Assembly: GCA_000434235.1 (NCBI GenBank)
Contig: FR891969.1
Location: forward strand, 23,037 to 39,989
DNA from: Alistipes sp. CAG:268
GTDB lineage: Bacteria; Bacteroidota; Bacteroidia; Bacteroidales; Rikenellaceae
DNA: 16,953 nt
Reading direction: 5' to 3'
The position numbers and the translations under genes are program-made. Below, one piece after another: positions 1 to 7,721 of this stretch. The notes beneath the pieces were generated by a model. The model was given only the letters and a program-made list of their open reading frames with translations, had not been told where the DNA came from and did no database searches. Numbering within the stretch: the stretch's first letter is position 1; each line of letters begins with the position of its first letter.

Positions 1-123
1 GAAGGGCAGGCCGTCGAGCGGCGCGAGGTCACGATCGGCCTGTCGGACGGCGTGAACGTCGAGATCACCGGAGGCATCACGGCCGACGACCAGGTCCGCG
101 GCGCCCGCATCGATACCAAATAA
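1..123 (+). CDS. Efflux RND/ABC periplasmic adaptor (HlyD/MacA family), C-terminal fragment
   Basis: This is the last 40 codons of a gene that enters from the left edge and stops at TAA (121-123). The residues visible (VTIGLSDGVNVEITGGIT, then ADDQV) match the membrane-proximal end of membrane-fusion proteins, where a 'V..G...G..VEI..GL..GD.V' pattern is usual. The family bridges an inner-membrane pump and an outer-membrane channel across the periplasm. The next gene, a TolC-like channel, starts 19 bp downstream on the same strand, which supports the call and suggests co-transcription. Whether the missing pump is of RND or MacB type cannot be told from this fragment. Confidence 0.72.
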   Translation, partial: EGQAVERREVTIGLSDGVNVEITGGITADDQVRGARIDTK

Positions 124-142
124 CCGCAACCCCTATCCTGCC

Positions 143-1510
143 ATGAAAACCCGCATCGTCGCGGCATGCGCCGCCGTCTGGCTCGCCGCCCTGCCGCTCC
201 GCGCACAGCAGACCGATCCGTCGCCCGCAACCCCGGCGGCTCCCGCCCCGGGAACTCCGTGGACGCTGGCCGACTGCATCGCCCACGCCCAGCAGAACAA
301 CACCCAGGTGCAGCAACGGCAGCTGCAGGTCGAACGGAGCGACATCGAGCTCTCCACGGCCCGCTACAGCCGTCTGCCCGACCTGAATGCCTCGATCGGC
401 GGCGACGCCTCCTTTGGACGCGCCCTGACCAGCGACAACACCTACCGCAACAACAACCAGACCTCGGGATCTCTCAACGTCTCCGCATCGATGCCCCTGT
501 TCCAGGGCATGCGGATCAACCACCAGATCAAGGCCGGGAAACTGGACCTGGCTGCCGCCATCGAGGATCTCGAACGGATCCGCGAGGATGTGGCGATCAA
601 CGTCATGACGCTCTACCTGCAGGTGCTCTACAGCAAGGAGATGGTCGGCGTGGCCGAACGCCAGCTGGAGCTGAGCACGCAGCAGGCACTCCGCAGCCGC
701 GAACTGGCCGCCGCCGGCAAACAGCCCGAATCGGCCGTCTACGAAAGCGAGGCGCTTGCAGCCAACGACCGCATGACGCTCACCCAGTCGCGCAACGACC
801 TGCAGCTGGCGCTGCTCGACCTGAGCCAGGCGCTCAACCGCGAAAGCGCCGCCGGATTCGACATCGTCGAGCCGGTGCTCGACAGCGTGGCGCTCGAAAC
901 GCTCCACCACCTCGGCAACCCCGATGCGGTCTACGCCTACGCCGCCGAAAACCGACCCCACATCCGGGCCGAGAAGCTGCGGCTCGAGAGTTCGGAGCAC
1001 GCCGTGGACGTGGCCCGCTCGGCCCTCTACCCGACCCTCTCGCTCTCGGGAGGTTACGGCACGGGGGTATACAGCGCCGACGACTCGAAGTTCTGGGCAC
1101 AGATGCGCCACAACAGCCGGGAGTATGTCGGCCTGTCGCTCGGCATCCCGATCTTCAACCGCCGCGCCACGCGCAACAACATCCGCACGGCACGCATCGC
1201 CGTGCGCAGCCAGCAGCTGGCCGTGACGGAGGCCGAACGCGCCCTGCGCAAGGAGATCGAACAGGCGTGGTACAACGCCGACGCCGCCTATGCCAAGTAC
1301 CGCGCGGCCGACGCCGCCTTCGCTTCGGCCGAGGTGGCCTTCAGCTACGAACAGGCGAAAGCCGAAGCCGGCCGCTCGACCGTCTTCGACTTCAACGACG
1401 CCAAGACCCGCATGGAGAAGGCTGCGGCCGAAGCCGTGCAGGCCAAATACGAATTCGTCTTCCGTTCGAAGATCCTCGACTTCTACCGCGGCGAACCGCT
1501 CCGGCTCTAA
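143..1510 (+). CDS. TolC-family outer membrane efflux channel
   Basis: The 455-residue product begins with a signal peptide (MKTRIVAACAAVWLAALPLRA, cut near residue 21-22), then a Pro/Ala-rich linker. The first outer-membrane-efflux repeat starts at about residue 40 (WTLADCIAHAQQNN, the typical 'l.eai..Al..N' opening). The second starts at about residue 258 (NPDAVYAYAAENRPHIRAEK) and contains the YPTLSLSGGYG strand found in TolC-like proteins. Long amphipathic helices rich in Ala, Glu and Gln fill the rest, as expected for the periplasmic tunnel. TolC-type trimers form the exit duct for drugs, toxins or peptides pumped by a partner in the inner membrane. The gene starts 19 bp after the adaptor fragment and is followed by a strong terminator, so it is the last gene of an efflux operon. 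Substrate unknown. Confidence 0.9.
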   Translation: MKTRIVAACAAVWLAALPLRAQQTDPSPATPAAPAPGTPWTLADCIAHAQQNNTQVQQRQLQVERSDIELSTARYSRLPDLNASIGGDASFGRALTSDNTYRNNNQTSGSLNVSASMPLFQGMRINHQIKAGKLDLAAAIEDLERIREDVAINVMTLYLQVLYSKEMVGVAERQLELSTQQALRSRELAAAGKQPESAVYESEALAANDRMTLTQSRNDLQLALLDLSQALNRESAAGFDIVEPVLDSVALETLHHLGNPDAVYAYAAENRPHIRAEKLRLESSEHAVDVARSALYPTLSLSGGYGTGVYSADDSKFWAQMRHNSREYVGLSLGIPIFNRRATRNNIRTARIAVRSQQLAVTEAERALRKEIEQAWYNADAAYAKYRAADAAFASAEVAFSYEQAKAEAGRSTVFDFNDAKTRMEKAAAEAVQAKYEFVFRSKILDFYRGEPLRL

Positions 1511-1527
1511 CCACGGTCCCATCCCCC

Positions 1528-1578
1528 GAGCGGAGACCCCGATGCAACGCTGCAGGCCGGGGTCTCCGCTCCGTTTTT
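1528..1578 (+). terminator. Rho-independent terminator after the TolC-like gene
   Basis: A perfect 14-bp inverted repeat (arms 1528-1541 and 1558-1571, GAGCGGAGACCCCG and its complement) encloses a 16-nt loop. It is followed, after CG, by five T residues (1574-1578). It lies 17 bp past the TolC stop codon, so it ends the efflux operon and insulates the transporter gene that follows. Confidence 0.9.
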
Positions 1579-1643
1579 ACCCGGTTCGAAGACGGAAAGC
1601 GCACTTTTCGGTGCCGAAAGGCGGCAATCCGGAAAATTTGACC

Positions 1644-1651
1644 TACTTTTG
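1644..1651 (+). promoter_or_regulatory. Bacteroidetes-type -7 box upstream of the transporter gene
   Basis: TACTTTTG fits the Bacteroidetes sigma-ABfr -7 consensus TAnnTTTG and lies 23 bp before the ATG at 1675, in the AT-rich gap after the terminator. I see no good TTTG at the usual -33 spacing, so the promoter is supported by one element only. Confidence 0.55.
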
Positions 1652-1674
1652 CAGCGATTTACAGTACGCATCGG

Positions 1675-3336
1675 ATGGAATGGCTTAAAGCGCTCCTGGT
1701 CGAACATTCGGCCCTGCAGGCCGTCGTGGTGATCTCGCTCATCTCGACGATCGGCATCGGTCTGGGCAAGATCCGCTTCTTCGGTATCTCGCTCGGCTCG
1801 GCCTTCATCTTCTTCGTGGGCATCCTCGCCGGACACTTCGGGCTGTCGCTCGACCCCTCGATGCTGATCTACGCCGAGGATTTCGGACTGATCATCTTCG
1901 TCTATGCCCTCGGACTGCAGGTCGGACCGGGTTTCTTCAGCTCGATGCGGGCCGACGGGCTGCGCCTCATCTCGCCAGCCATCGCCGTCATCCTGCTCGG
2001 CACGGCGCTTGCCGTAGCCCTGAGCTACGCCTTCCGGGTCCCGATGCCCGACATGTCGGGCATCCTGTGCGGCGCTACGACCAACACCCCGGCCCTCGGT
2101 GCAGCCCAGCAGACCCTCCAGCAGATCGGGCTCGACACGAGCGGCGCCGCATTGGGATGCGCGGTGACCTACCCGCTGGGCGTCATCGGCGTCATCCTGG
2201 CCATCGTCGTGATGCGCAAGCTGTTTGTCCGCCCTTCGGACATGCCGGGACCCGACGCCGAGCACAAGAAGAACATCTTCATCGCCAGCTACCACCTCAC
2301 CAACCCGGCCGTCTTCGGCAAGAGCGTCCACGAGATCGCCTCGGAGAGCCACCACCACTTCGTCATCTCGCGGCTGTGGCGCAACGGGCAGGTATCGATC
2401 CCCACATCGGACCGCACGCTCGAGCAGGACGACGTGATCCTGGTGATCACCAACCGCGAGGAGGCCGACGCCCTGCGCCTGATCTTCGGCGAGCAGGAGC
2501 AGAAGGACTGGAACAAGGAGAATATCGACTGGAACTCGGTAGACGGGCAACTCATCTCGCAGCGCATCCTCGTCACCCGTCCCGAGATCAACGGCAAGAA
2601 ACTCGCCTCGCTGCGCCTGCGCAACAACTACGGCATCAACATCAGCCGCGTCTACCGTTCGGGCGTACAGCTGCTCGCCACGCCCGACCTGCGGCTGCAG
2701 CTGGGTGACCGGCTGACGGTCGTGGGCGAAGCCCAGGCGATCAAGAACGTGGAGAAGATCCTCGGCAACGCCGTAAAGAGCCTCAACGAACCCAACCTCG
2801 TGGCGGTCTTCATCGGGCTCATCCTCGGACTGACGCTCGGAAGCATCCCCATCGCCATCCCCGGCATCTCGATTCCCGTGAAACTGGGACTGGCCGGAGG
2901 TCCGATCATCGTGGGCATCCTGATCGGCACGTTCGGTCCGCGTATGCACATGATCACCTACACCACCCAGAGCGCCAACCTCATGCTGCGCGCCCTGGGT
3001 CTCTCGATGTACCTCGCCTGCCTGGGGCTCGACGCCGGAACGCACTTCTTCGAGACGGTCATGCGCCCCGAGGGGCTGCTGTGGCTGGGGCTCGGATTCC
3101 TGCTGACGTTCGTCCCTGTGGTGATCGTCGGCGTCATCACGATGCGGATACTGAAGGTCGATTTCGGCTCGCTCTCGGGACTGCTCTGCGGGGCGATGGC
3201 CAATCCCATGGCACTCAACTATGCCAACGACACAATCCAGGGCGACAACCCGTCGGTCTCCTACGCCACGGTCTACCCCGTCTGCATGTTCCTGCGCGTG
3301 ATCGTCATTCAGGTGATGCTGATGCTCTTCCTGTAG
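1675..3336 (+). CDS. AspT/YidE-type transporter with two RCK_C (TrkA_C) domains
   Basis: The 553-residue product has two hydrophobic blocks (about residues 1-190 and 370-553) flanking a soluble centre, the layout of the AspT/YidE/YbjL family. The centre holds two RCK_C-like domains, about residues 198-285 and 292-368; the second runs from LISQRILVTRPEINGKKLAS to GDRLTVVG. The membrane halves are internal repeats: LQVGPGFF and SGILCGATTNTPAL in the first correspond to LDAGTHFF and SGLLCGAMANPMAL in the second. AspT itself exchanges aspartate for alanine; E. coli YidE is of unknown function, so the substrate here is open. RCK_C domains usually bind small ligands and may gate transport. A terminator precedes it, so it is probably monocistronic. 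Its last 32 bp overlap, tail to tail, the end of the mechanosensitive channel gene. Confidence 0.88.
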   Translation: MEWLKALLVEHSALQAVVVISLISTIGIGLGKIRFFGISLGSAFIFFVGILAGHFGLSLDPSMLIYAEDFGLIIFVYALGLQVGPGFFSSMRADGLRLISPAIAVILLGTALAVALSYAFRVPMPDMSGILCGATTNTPALGAAQQTLQQIGLDTSGAALGCAVTYPLGVIGVILAIVVMRKLFVRPSDMPGPDAEHKKNIFIASYHLTNPAVFGKSVHEIASESHHHFVISRLWRNGQVSIPTSDRTLEQDDVILVITNREEADALRLIFGEQEQKDWNKENIDWNSVDGQLISQRILVTRPEINGKKLASLRLRNNYGINISRVYRSGVQLLATPDLRLQLGDRLTVVGEAQAIKNVEKILGNAVKSLNEPNLVAVFIGLILGLTLGSIPIAIPGISIPVKLGLAGGPIIVGILIGTFGPRMHMITYTTQSANLMLRALGLSMYLACLGLDAGTHFFETVMRPEGLLWLGLGFLLTFVPVVIVGVITMRILKVDFGSLSGLLCGAMANPMALNYANDTIQGDNPSVSYATVYPVCMFLRVIVIQVMLMLFL

Positions 3337-4633
3337 CGGACGCACATCCCGACGAAACGGCGGAAAGGGGCTCGGCCGCCGCACGCAATCCGGCCAGATC
3401 GCCGCTCGAGAGATTCTGGAAGACCCTCAGGTCGAAAGCCGGGATCACGGCCAGCACATGGTCGAAGACGTCGGACTGGATGCCCTCGTACTCCTCCCAC
3501 ACCACCGTATCGGTAAAGAAATAGAGCTGCATCGGCAGCCCGGTCTCGGTCGGCTGCATCTGCCGCACCATCAGGGTCATGGATCGGTTCACCGGAACCT
3601 CCTGTTGAAGATAGCGTACCAGATAGGCACGGAAAATGCCCAGATTGGTCTGATGCAACCCGTTGATTCTCCGCTCACAGGCCGCGATTCCGTGCTCGGC
3701 GTTGTAGCGCTCGATCCGCTGCTCGGTCCGATCGATGTAGTCGCGGATCAGGTCGATCCGGCGGTAGCGGTCCAGCATTTCGGGCGTACAGAAGCGCACG
3801 CTCGTCATGTCGATCGAGACCGAGCGCATCACACGCCGTCCTCCCGACTGCTGCATGCCCCGCCAGTTCTGGAACGAATCCGAGGTGAGCAGATAGGGCG
3901 GCAGCATAACGATCGTGTTGTCCCAGTTGCGGATCTTCACGGTGGTGAGCGACACCTCCTCGACCGTTCCGTCAGCTCCGTACCTGGGGACCGAAATCCA
4001 GTCGCCGACCTGCAACATATCGTTGGCTGACAGCTGGATACCGGACACAAATCCCATAATGCTGTCCTTAAAGACCAGCATCACGATCGCGGCCGAGGCC
4101 CCCAGACCGGTAAGCAGCAGTCTCGGCGATTTGTCAATGAGAATCGATACGACGAGAATGACACAGATCAGAACAGCCGTTCCCTGGGCAGTCTGCCGCA
4201 ACCCCTTGATCGGCTTGTTCTGCCAGGCCGGGCGCGATGCGGCGATGTGGAAAAAGGCATAGAGCAGGGCATTGATCAGCCGGAAGATCGAGACCACGAC
4301 ATAACCCTGCATCAGCCGCAGGACGATGGTCCGAACCTCGGAACGCTCCTCGAAAACCACCGGCAGCACGACGGCCAGCAGGATGGCACTCAATACGTGG
4401 CAGACATTGCGCAGGACCCGGACGCTGAAGAGCGCATCGTCCCATCTGGCACGGGTACGTTCGACAAACCGCCGCACGTTCCGCACCAAAAGCAGCCGAC
4501 AAAGGAAGTCGAAAAGCACGGCGAAGAGAATGACCAGCAGGAAGGCGACCCAGCGGTCCCAGCCGCCGGAATCGGAGGAGACACCCAGCCAGCCGAGCAG
4601 GATGTCGGTACCACGTTTCAGAATCGATTGCAT
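3305..4633 (-). CDS. Mechanosensitive ion channel, MscS family, YbdG-like
   Basis: The 442-residue inner-membrane protein opens with several transmembrane helices (about residues 27-50, 75-93, 108-131, 150-166). The pore-lining helix (LLLTGLGASAAIVMLVFKD, about 172-190) then runs into GFVSGIQLSANDMLQVGDWI, the hallmark junction with the MscS beta domain. SLTTVKIRNWDNTIVMLPPY and NWRGMQQSGGRR (about 228-267) are characteristic of YbdG, the miniconductance subgroup. Such channels release solutes under osmotic downshock. The ATG at 4633 is preceded by GGAGGAG (4635-4641), a Shine-Dalgarno-like run uncommon in Bacteroidetes. It lies 42 bp downstream of the Nudix gene and is probably its operon partner. 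The last codons overlap the converging transporter gene, and no terminator is visible between them. Confidence 0.92.
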   Translation of the reverse strand: MQSILKRGTDILLGWLGVSSDSGGWDRWVAFLLVILFAVLFDFLCRLLLVRNVRRFVERTRARWDDALFSVRVLRNVCHVLSAILLAVVLPVVFEERSEVRTIVLRLMQGYVVVSIFRLINALLYAFFHIAASRPAWQNKPIKGLRQTAQGTAVLICVILVVSILIDKSPRLLLTGLGASAAIVMLVFKDSIMGFVSGIQLSANDMLQVGDWISVPRYGADGTVEEVSLTTVKIRNWDNTIVMLPPYLLTSDSFQNWRGMQQSGGRRVMRSVSIDMTSVRFCTPEMLDRYRRIDLIRDYIDRTEQRIERYNAEHGIAACERRINGLHQTNLGIFRAYLVRYLQQEVPVNRSMTLMVRQMQPTETGLPMQLYFFTDTVVWEEYEGIQSDVFDHVLAVIPAFDLRVFQNLSSGDLAGLRAAAEPLSAVSSGCASATGRASASPE

Positions 4634-4675
4634 GCTCCTCCGCCCCGCAATTACCGGGCCGGAAGCGGCATTCCG

Positions 4676-5176
4676 CTACGGAAAGAGCAACCCGATCTCC
4701 CCCTCGAAATTGGGTGTGAAGATTCCCTTGCCCACGGAACCGAGGATCTCCTCGCGGCTCCAGAAGCGGCCTCCGTCGAGTTCGTCACTCGGACATACCG
4801 TCCCGTCATAGCAGGTACGGTGGACGTAGACCAGTTCGTACTCGCGCTCCGAACGAAAGGCGTAGACCGCAATGCGTTCGGGAGTGAATTCCGTCACGCC
4901 GATCTCTTCGCGGACCTCGCGACGCAACGCCTCCTCGACCGTTTCGCCGTAGGCGACGTGCCCACCGACGGCCGTATCCCACCGGCCGGGTTGAATATCC
5001 TTCCAGTCGGGGCGCCGCTGCAGGTAGAGTTCCCCGCGGGAGTTGAACAGATGCAGATGCACGACCGGGTGGAGCAGCATCGAACCGCCGTGGCACTCGC
5101 CGCGCGTGGCGCTGCCGATGACACGGCCCGACGGATCGACTACCGGGAAAAGTTCCTGTGCGTTATCGCTTTTCAT
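4676..5176 (-). CDS. Nudix hydrolase, YfcD/Idi-like
   Basis: The 166-residue product contains a complete Nudix box at residues 72-94 that matches G-x5-E-x7-REUxEExGU exactly; its core is REVREEIGV. The glutamates of this box bind the divalent metal used to cleave nucleoside-diphosphate-linked substrates. The flanking pattern, FPVVDPSGRVIGSATRGECH near the start, LHPVVHLHLFNSRGELYLQR, then GRWDTAVGGHV, resembles the YfcD and isopentenyl-diphosphate isomerase-like subgroup. The substrate cannot be assigned from sequence, and a housekeeping pyrophosphatase is the safe reading. It sits between the OstA-like gene and the mechanosensitive channel on the same strand. A short inverted repeat (TCTTGA-TC-TCAAGA, 5178-5191) lies immediately upstream of the ATG. 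Confidence 0.88.
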   Translation of the reverse strand: MKSDNAQELFPVVDPSGRVIGSATRGECHGGSMLLHPVVHLHLFNSRGELYLQRRPDWKDIQPGRWDTAVGGHVAYGETVEEALRREVREEIGVTEFTPERIAVYAFRSEREYELVYVHRTCYDGTVCPSDELDGGRFWSREEILGSVGKGIFTPNFEGEIGLLFP

Positions 5177-5204
5177 CTCTTGATCTCAAGATATCTTCAC
5201 CAGC

Positions 5205-5372
5205 CTACAGAGCCGGGCCCGACTCGCGGGGCTGGCCTACCTCATAGCCCAGCGAGCGCATCCATTCGACGGTGGCGGCATCGACCTGATCCGTACGGTC
5301 GGACCAGCGTCCGGCCTCGGAGAGGGACTTCTTGCGCTGCTCGAGGGCCTCGCGCAACGGGAACGACGGGTG
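5205..5372 (-). other. Displaced native C-terminus of the OstA-like gene (frame -1)
   Basis: These 55 codons plus a TGA stop are open in the frame -1 relative to the OstA-like gene. They encode a sensible tail, starting HPSFPLREALEQRKKSL and containing VEWMRSLGYEVG. In the frame actually read, the same DNA gives a 54-residue Arg/Pro/Ser-rich string typical of an out-of-frame reading in GC-rich DNA. Deleting one 29-bp repeat copy (5371-5428) joins residue 771 directly to this tail and gives an 826-residue protein. The segment has no credible start of its own. Confidence 0.72.
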
Positions 5373-7714
5373 CGGCAGGGCGCTCTTCTCGGGCCGCGGT
5401 GCGGCAGGACGCTCTTCTCGGGCCGCAGCGTAGGCCGGATCCGCCGGTCGAAGACATCTCGCTGCGACGGACGGCGAGCACCCTCCCATCGGAAGCCCTT
5501 GAGGAAGAGCTCCTGGTCGGCCGGAAGTTTATCGATCGGATAGAGGTTCCAGACGGGATCCTGCCGGTAAACGATCGTCACGACCTGCTTGCCCTCGATG
5601 TAGAACGAACAGTCGCCGCTCTCGATGAAACCCACGTCGGTGATCTGGGGCGGTTCGCCGTCCTGCATGTAGTAGATCGTCTGCGCGTTGCCGTTCACGT
5701 CGTTGCGGTAGATCTCGTTGTTGCGGAAATAGGAGGTCATCTCCTTGCCGGCCACCTGGTTGTAGTGCGTCGTATCGAGCTGGGCCACCATCATCGGCGA
5801 ACCGACGAACTCGGCGCGCGCCAGCTGTTGCCGCTCGGTGTAGATGTCCATCACGTCGGAGGTCACCTGGTTGCTCTGGTTCCACAGCACGGGGTTGATG
5901 TAGAGGTGGATCGTCGAGTCGGTGCTGATCGAGGTCATCGAGTCGCAGACCGACTGGAAGTCGGAACGGTAGATCCGCACGTCGCGATAGCCCTTCAACA
6001 GGCGGTAGATCGAATCGCGGGGGGCCTCCGGTTGCTCCACATCGAGCGAATCGGCCGTCAGAAGCGAAAGGCTGTCGGCCGTCAGCGAGTCGGTTGCCAG
6101 CCGGATGAGCGAATCCTGCTCGACGGCATTCTTCTCCAGCAGCGAATCGATCTCCTGCAGGGCCGTGGAGTCCACCGGGACGGTCTTTCCCTTGCGCGCC
6201 GCACGGGCCTGACGCGCCCTAAGTTTCGACTCGGCCTTGAGCCGGCGAGCTTCGAGGCGCTTCTCCTCGCGCTCCTTCTGGGCCATGAGCTTGGCCGTGG
6301 CCTTCTGCTGGCGGCGCTCGGCGATCTCGTCGAGTTCGGCCTTCCGGGCCTTCTCCTTCGCGGCTTTGGCCGCCGCACGGGCCTTGCGTTCCTGCTCCTT
6401 GAGATAGGCCTTGCGGGCATCGCCGACCAGTGTATCGAGCGGATCGATTGCGGGCGCGGAGAGCGAGTCGGAGCCGACAGGATGCTGCGTCGGCAGCGAA
6501 TCGGCCGGAACGGCCTCGCCGGGCAGATCGGACTCGGAAGCCGGCAGATCGGAAGCATCGGGAAGTACGGCGTCGGGAACCTGGCTGTCGGAGGCCGTCT
6601 CCGCATCGTCCCCGGACGGGACGGGACGGTTCCCGTCGGCAGCGGCCGTCGGGACATGCTCCGCATCCGCCTGCAGACCGAGAGCCGCCAGCGAATCGGC
6701 CCGAGCCTGCTCGGCGGCGCGACGCTCGGCGGCACGGCGTTCGGCCGCCTCGTTGATCGTGAAGAGGTACATCGTATCGGCCCGCATGAAGAGCGAGTCG
6801 CCCTGCGAACGGTCGTAGCTTATGGCCGAGGGACGGTCGGTGAGCAGCGCATTGCCCGGCTCCTTCCAATACTCGCCGTACTCGCCGAAGGCCAGCACCT
6901 TGTGCTCCGTATCGTCGAGCTGGATGTCACGGCGCAGGATGACGTGGTTGCGCATGCGGTAAAAATCGATGCTGTCGCTCCACATCTCCTGCTTGTCGGT
7001 AAGCAGGTAGCCGTTGCGCGTCACAATATAGAGCGTATCGGCCTTCTCGTAGGCCCCGCGGTCGGCGTAGAGGTAGTCGCCGTCGCGGTTCCAGATGTTG
7101 GTCCGGTCGTAGAAGAAAGCGTTGTCGGTGGCCATGTTGTAGACCACCGAGTCGCCCGTAAGTTCGTACTCGTCGTTGCGCATCTCGACCCGCTCGACCG
7201 CAATCAGCTCCTTCGTGTCGGCATAGTAGTAGCCGCGCACCGATTCGAGCAGGTTGTCGCGGTTGGTCAGCACGCCCCCGCCGCCGAACTCGCCGATGTT
7301 CTCCTTCGTGTTGAAGAGGAATTCGTAGGTATAGAGCGTCGCGTCGCCGTCGATCACCTTCACGATGTCGGAATAAACCCGCGCCTCGTTCCGGTCGCCG
7401 TCATACTCGGCCCTGTCGCCGTAGATGTAGGTCGTATTCTTGTTGATGAGGACGTTGCCGAAGAACTCGATGCGTGTGTCCGAATAGCGGACGGCCGAAT
7501 CGCACGTGATCACCGCACCGTTGTGCTGTGCGGCGAAGTTGCCCACCAGGAATATCGCCGTATCCCCGGGAGCCACGGGGCCCATCAGGTCCGACTTGAG
7601 GTCGATGAGTTTCTTCTCGCCCTCCTCCCCGTCGGGAGCGGGCATGCCGCTGCGGGCGGACAGGAAGCCGACCGCAGCCGAGAGGCAGATGGCTATGGAC
7701 AGAAACCTACGCAC
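5237..7714 (-). CDS. OstA/LptA-like LPS-transport protein, frameshifted near its C-terminus
   Basis: The 825-codon frame starts at GTG (7714), 7 bp after the upstream isomerase gene; an in-frame stop lies just upstream, so no earlier start exists. A signal peptide (MRRFLSIAICLSAAVGFLSA) precedes OstA-type beta-strand repeats over about residues 35-330 (e.g. AVITCDSAVRYSDTRIEFFG, YGDRAEYDGDRNEARVYSD). A disordered Asp/Ser/Pro/Ala segment follows (about 335-435), then a Lys/Arg/Glu/Ala coiled coil (about 438-512). A second conserved part runs to GFRWEGARRPSQRDVFDRRI. Related LptA-domain proteins carry LPS across the periplasm; Bacteroidetes versions are long and poorly studied. A 29-bp tandem repeat shifts the frame after residue 771, so the last 54 residues look non-native. 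The core domains are intact, so the product may still work. Confidence 0.8.
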   Translation of the reverse strand: MRRFLSIAICLSAAVGFLSARSGMPAPDGEEGEKKLIDLKSDLMGPVAPGDTAIFLVGNFAAQHNGAVITCDSAVRYSDTRIEFFGNVLINKNTTYIYGDRAEYDGDRNEARVYSDIVKVIDGDATLYTYEFLFNTKENIGEFGGGGVLTNRDNLLESVRGYYYADTKELIAVERVEMRNDEYELTGDSVVYNMATDNAFFYDRTNIWNRDGDYLYADRGAYEKADTLYIVTRNGYLLTDKQEMWSDSIDFYRMRNHVILRRDIQLDDTEHKVLAFGEYGEYWKEPGNALLTDRPSAISYDRSQGDSLFMRADTMYLFTINEAAERRAAERRAAEQARADSLAALGLQADAEHVPTAAADGNRPVPSGDDAETASDSQVPDAVLPDASDLPASESDLPGEAVPADSLPTQHPVGSDSLSAPAIDPLDTLVGDARKAYLKEQERKARAAAKAAKEKARKAELDEIAERRQQKATAKLMAQKEREEKRLEARRLKAESKLRARQARAARKGKTVPVDSTALQEIDSLLEKNAVEQDSLIRLATDSLTADSLSLLTADSLDVEQPEAPRDSIYRLLKGYRDVRIYRSDFQSVCDSMTSISTDSTIHLYINPVLWNQSNQVTSDVMDIYTERQQLARAEFVGSPMMVAQLDTTHYNQVAGKEMTSYFRNNEIYRNDVNGNAQTIYYMQDGEPPQITDVGFIESGDCSFYIEGKQVVTIVYRQDPVWNLYPIDKLPADQELFLKGFRWEGARRPSQRDVFDRRIRPTLRPEKSVLPHRGPRRAPCRTRRSRCARPSSSARSPSPRPDAGPTVRIRSMPPPSNGCARWAMR
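5371..5428 (-). repeat. 29-bp imperfect tandem repeat that shifts the OstA-like frame
   Basis: Two adjacent 29-bp copies, 5371-5399 and 5400-5428, match at 27 of 29 positions; they differ at 5380/5409 (G/A) and 5398/5427 (G/A). Each copy encodes RPEKSxLP, but in different frames, because 29 is not a multiple of three. The second copy to be translated (5371-5399) therefore leads into a wrong-frame tail. The two differences argue against a simple assembly duplication. Confidence 0.9.
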
Positions 7715-7721
7715 CCCGACG

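Noticed and set aside
5370..5490. Programmed -1 ribosomal frameshift joining the OstA-like gene to its displaced tail.
   Set aside because: The direction would fit, but no X-XXY-YYZ slippery heptamer is visible where both frames are open, and the 29-bp repeat explains the frame change more simply.
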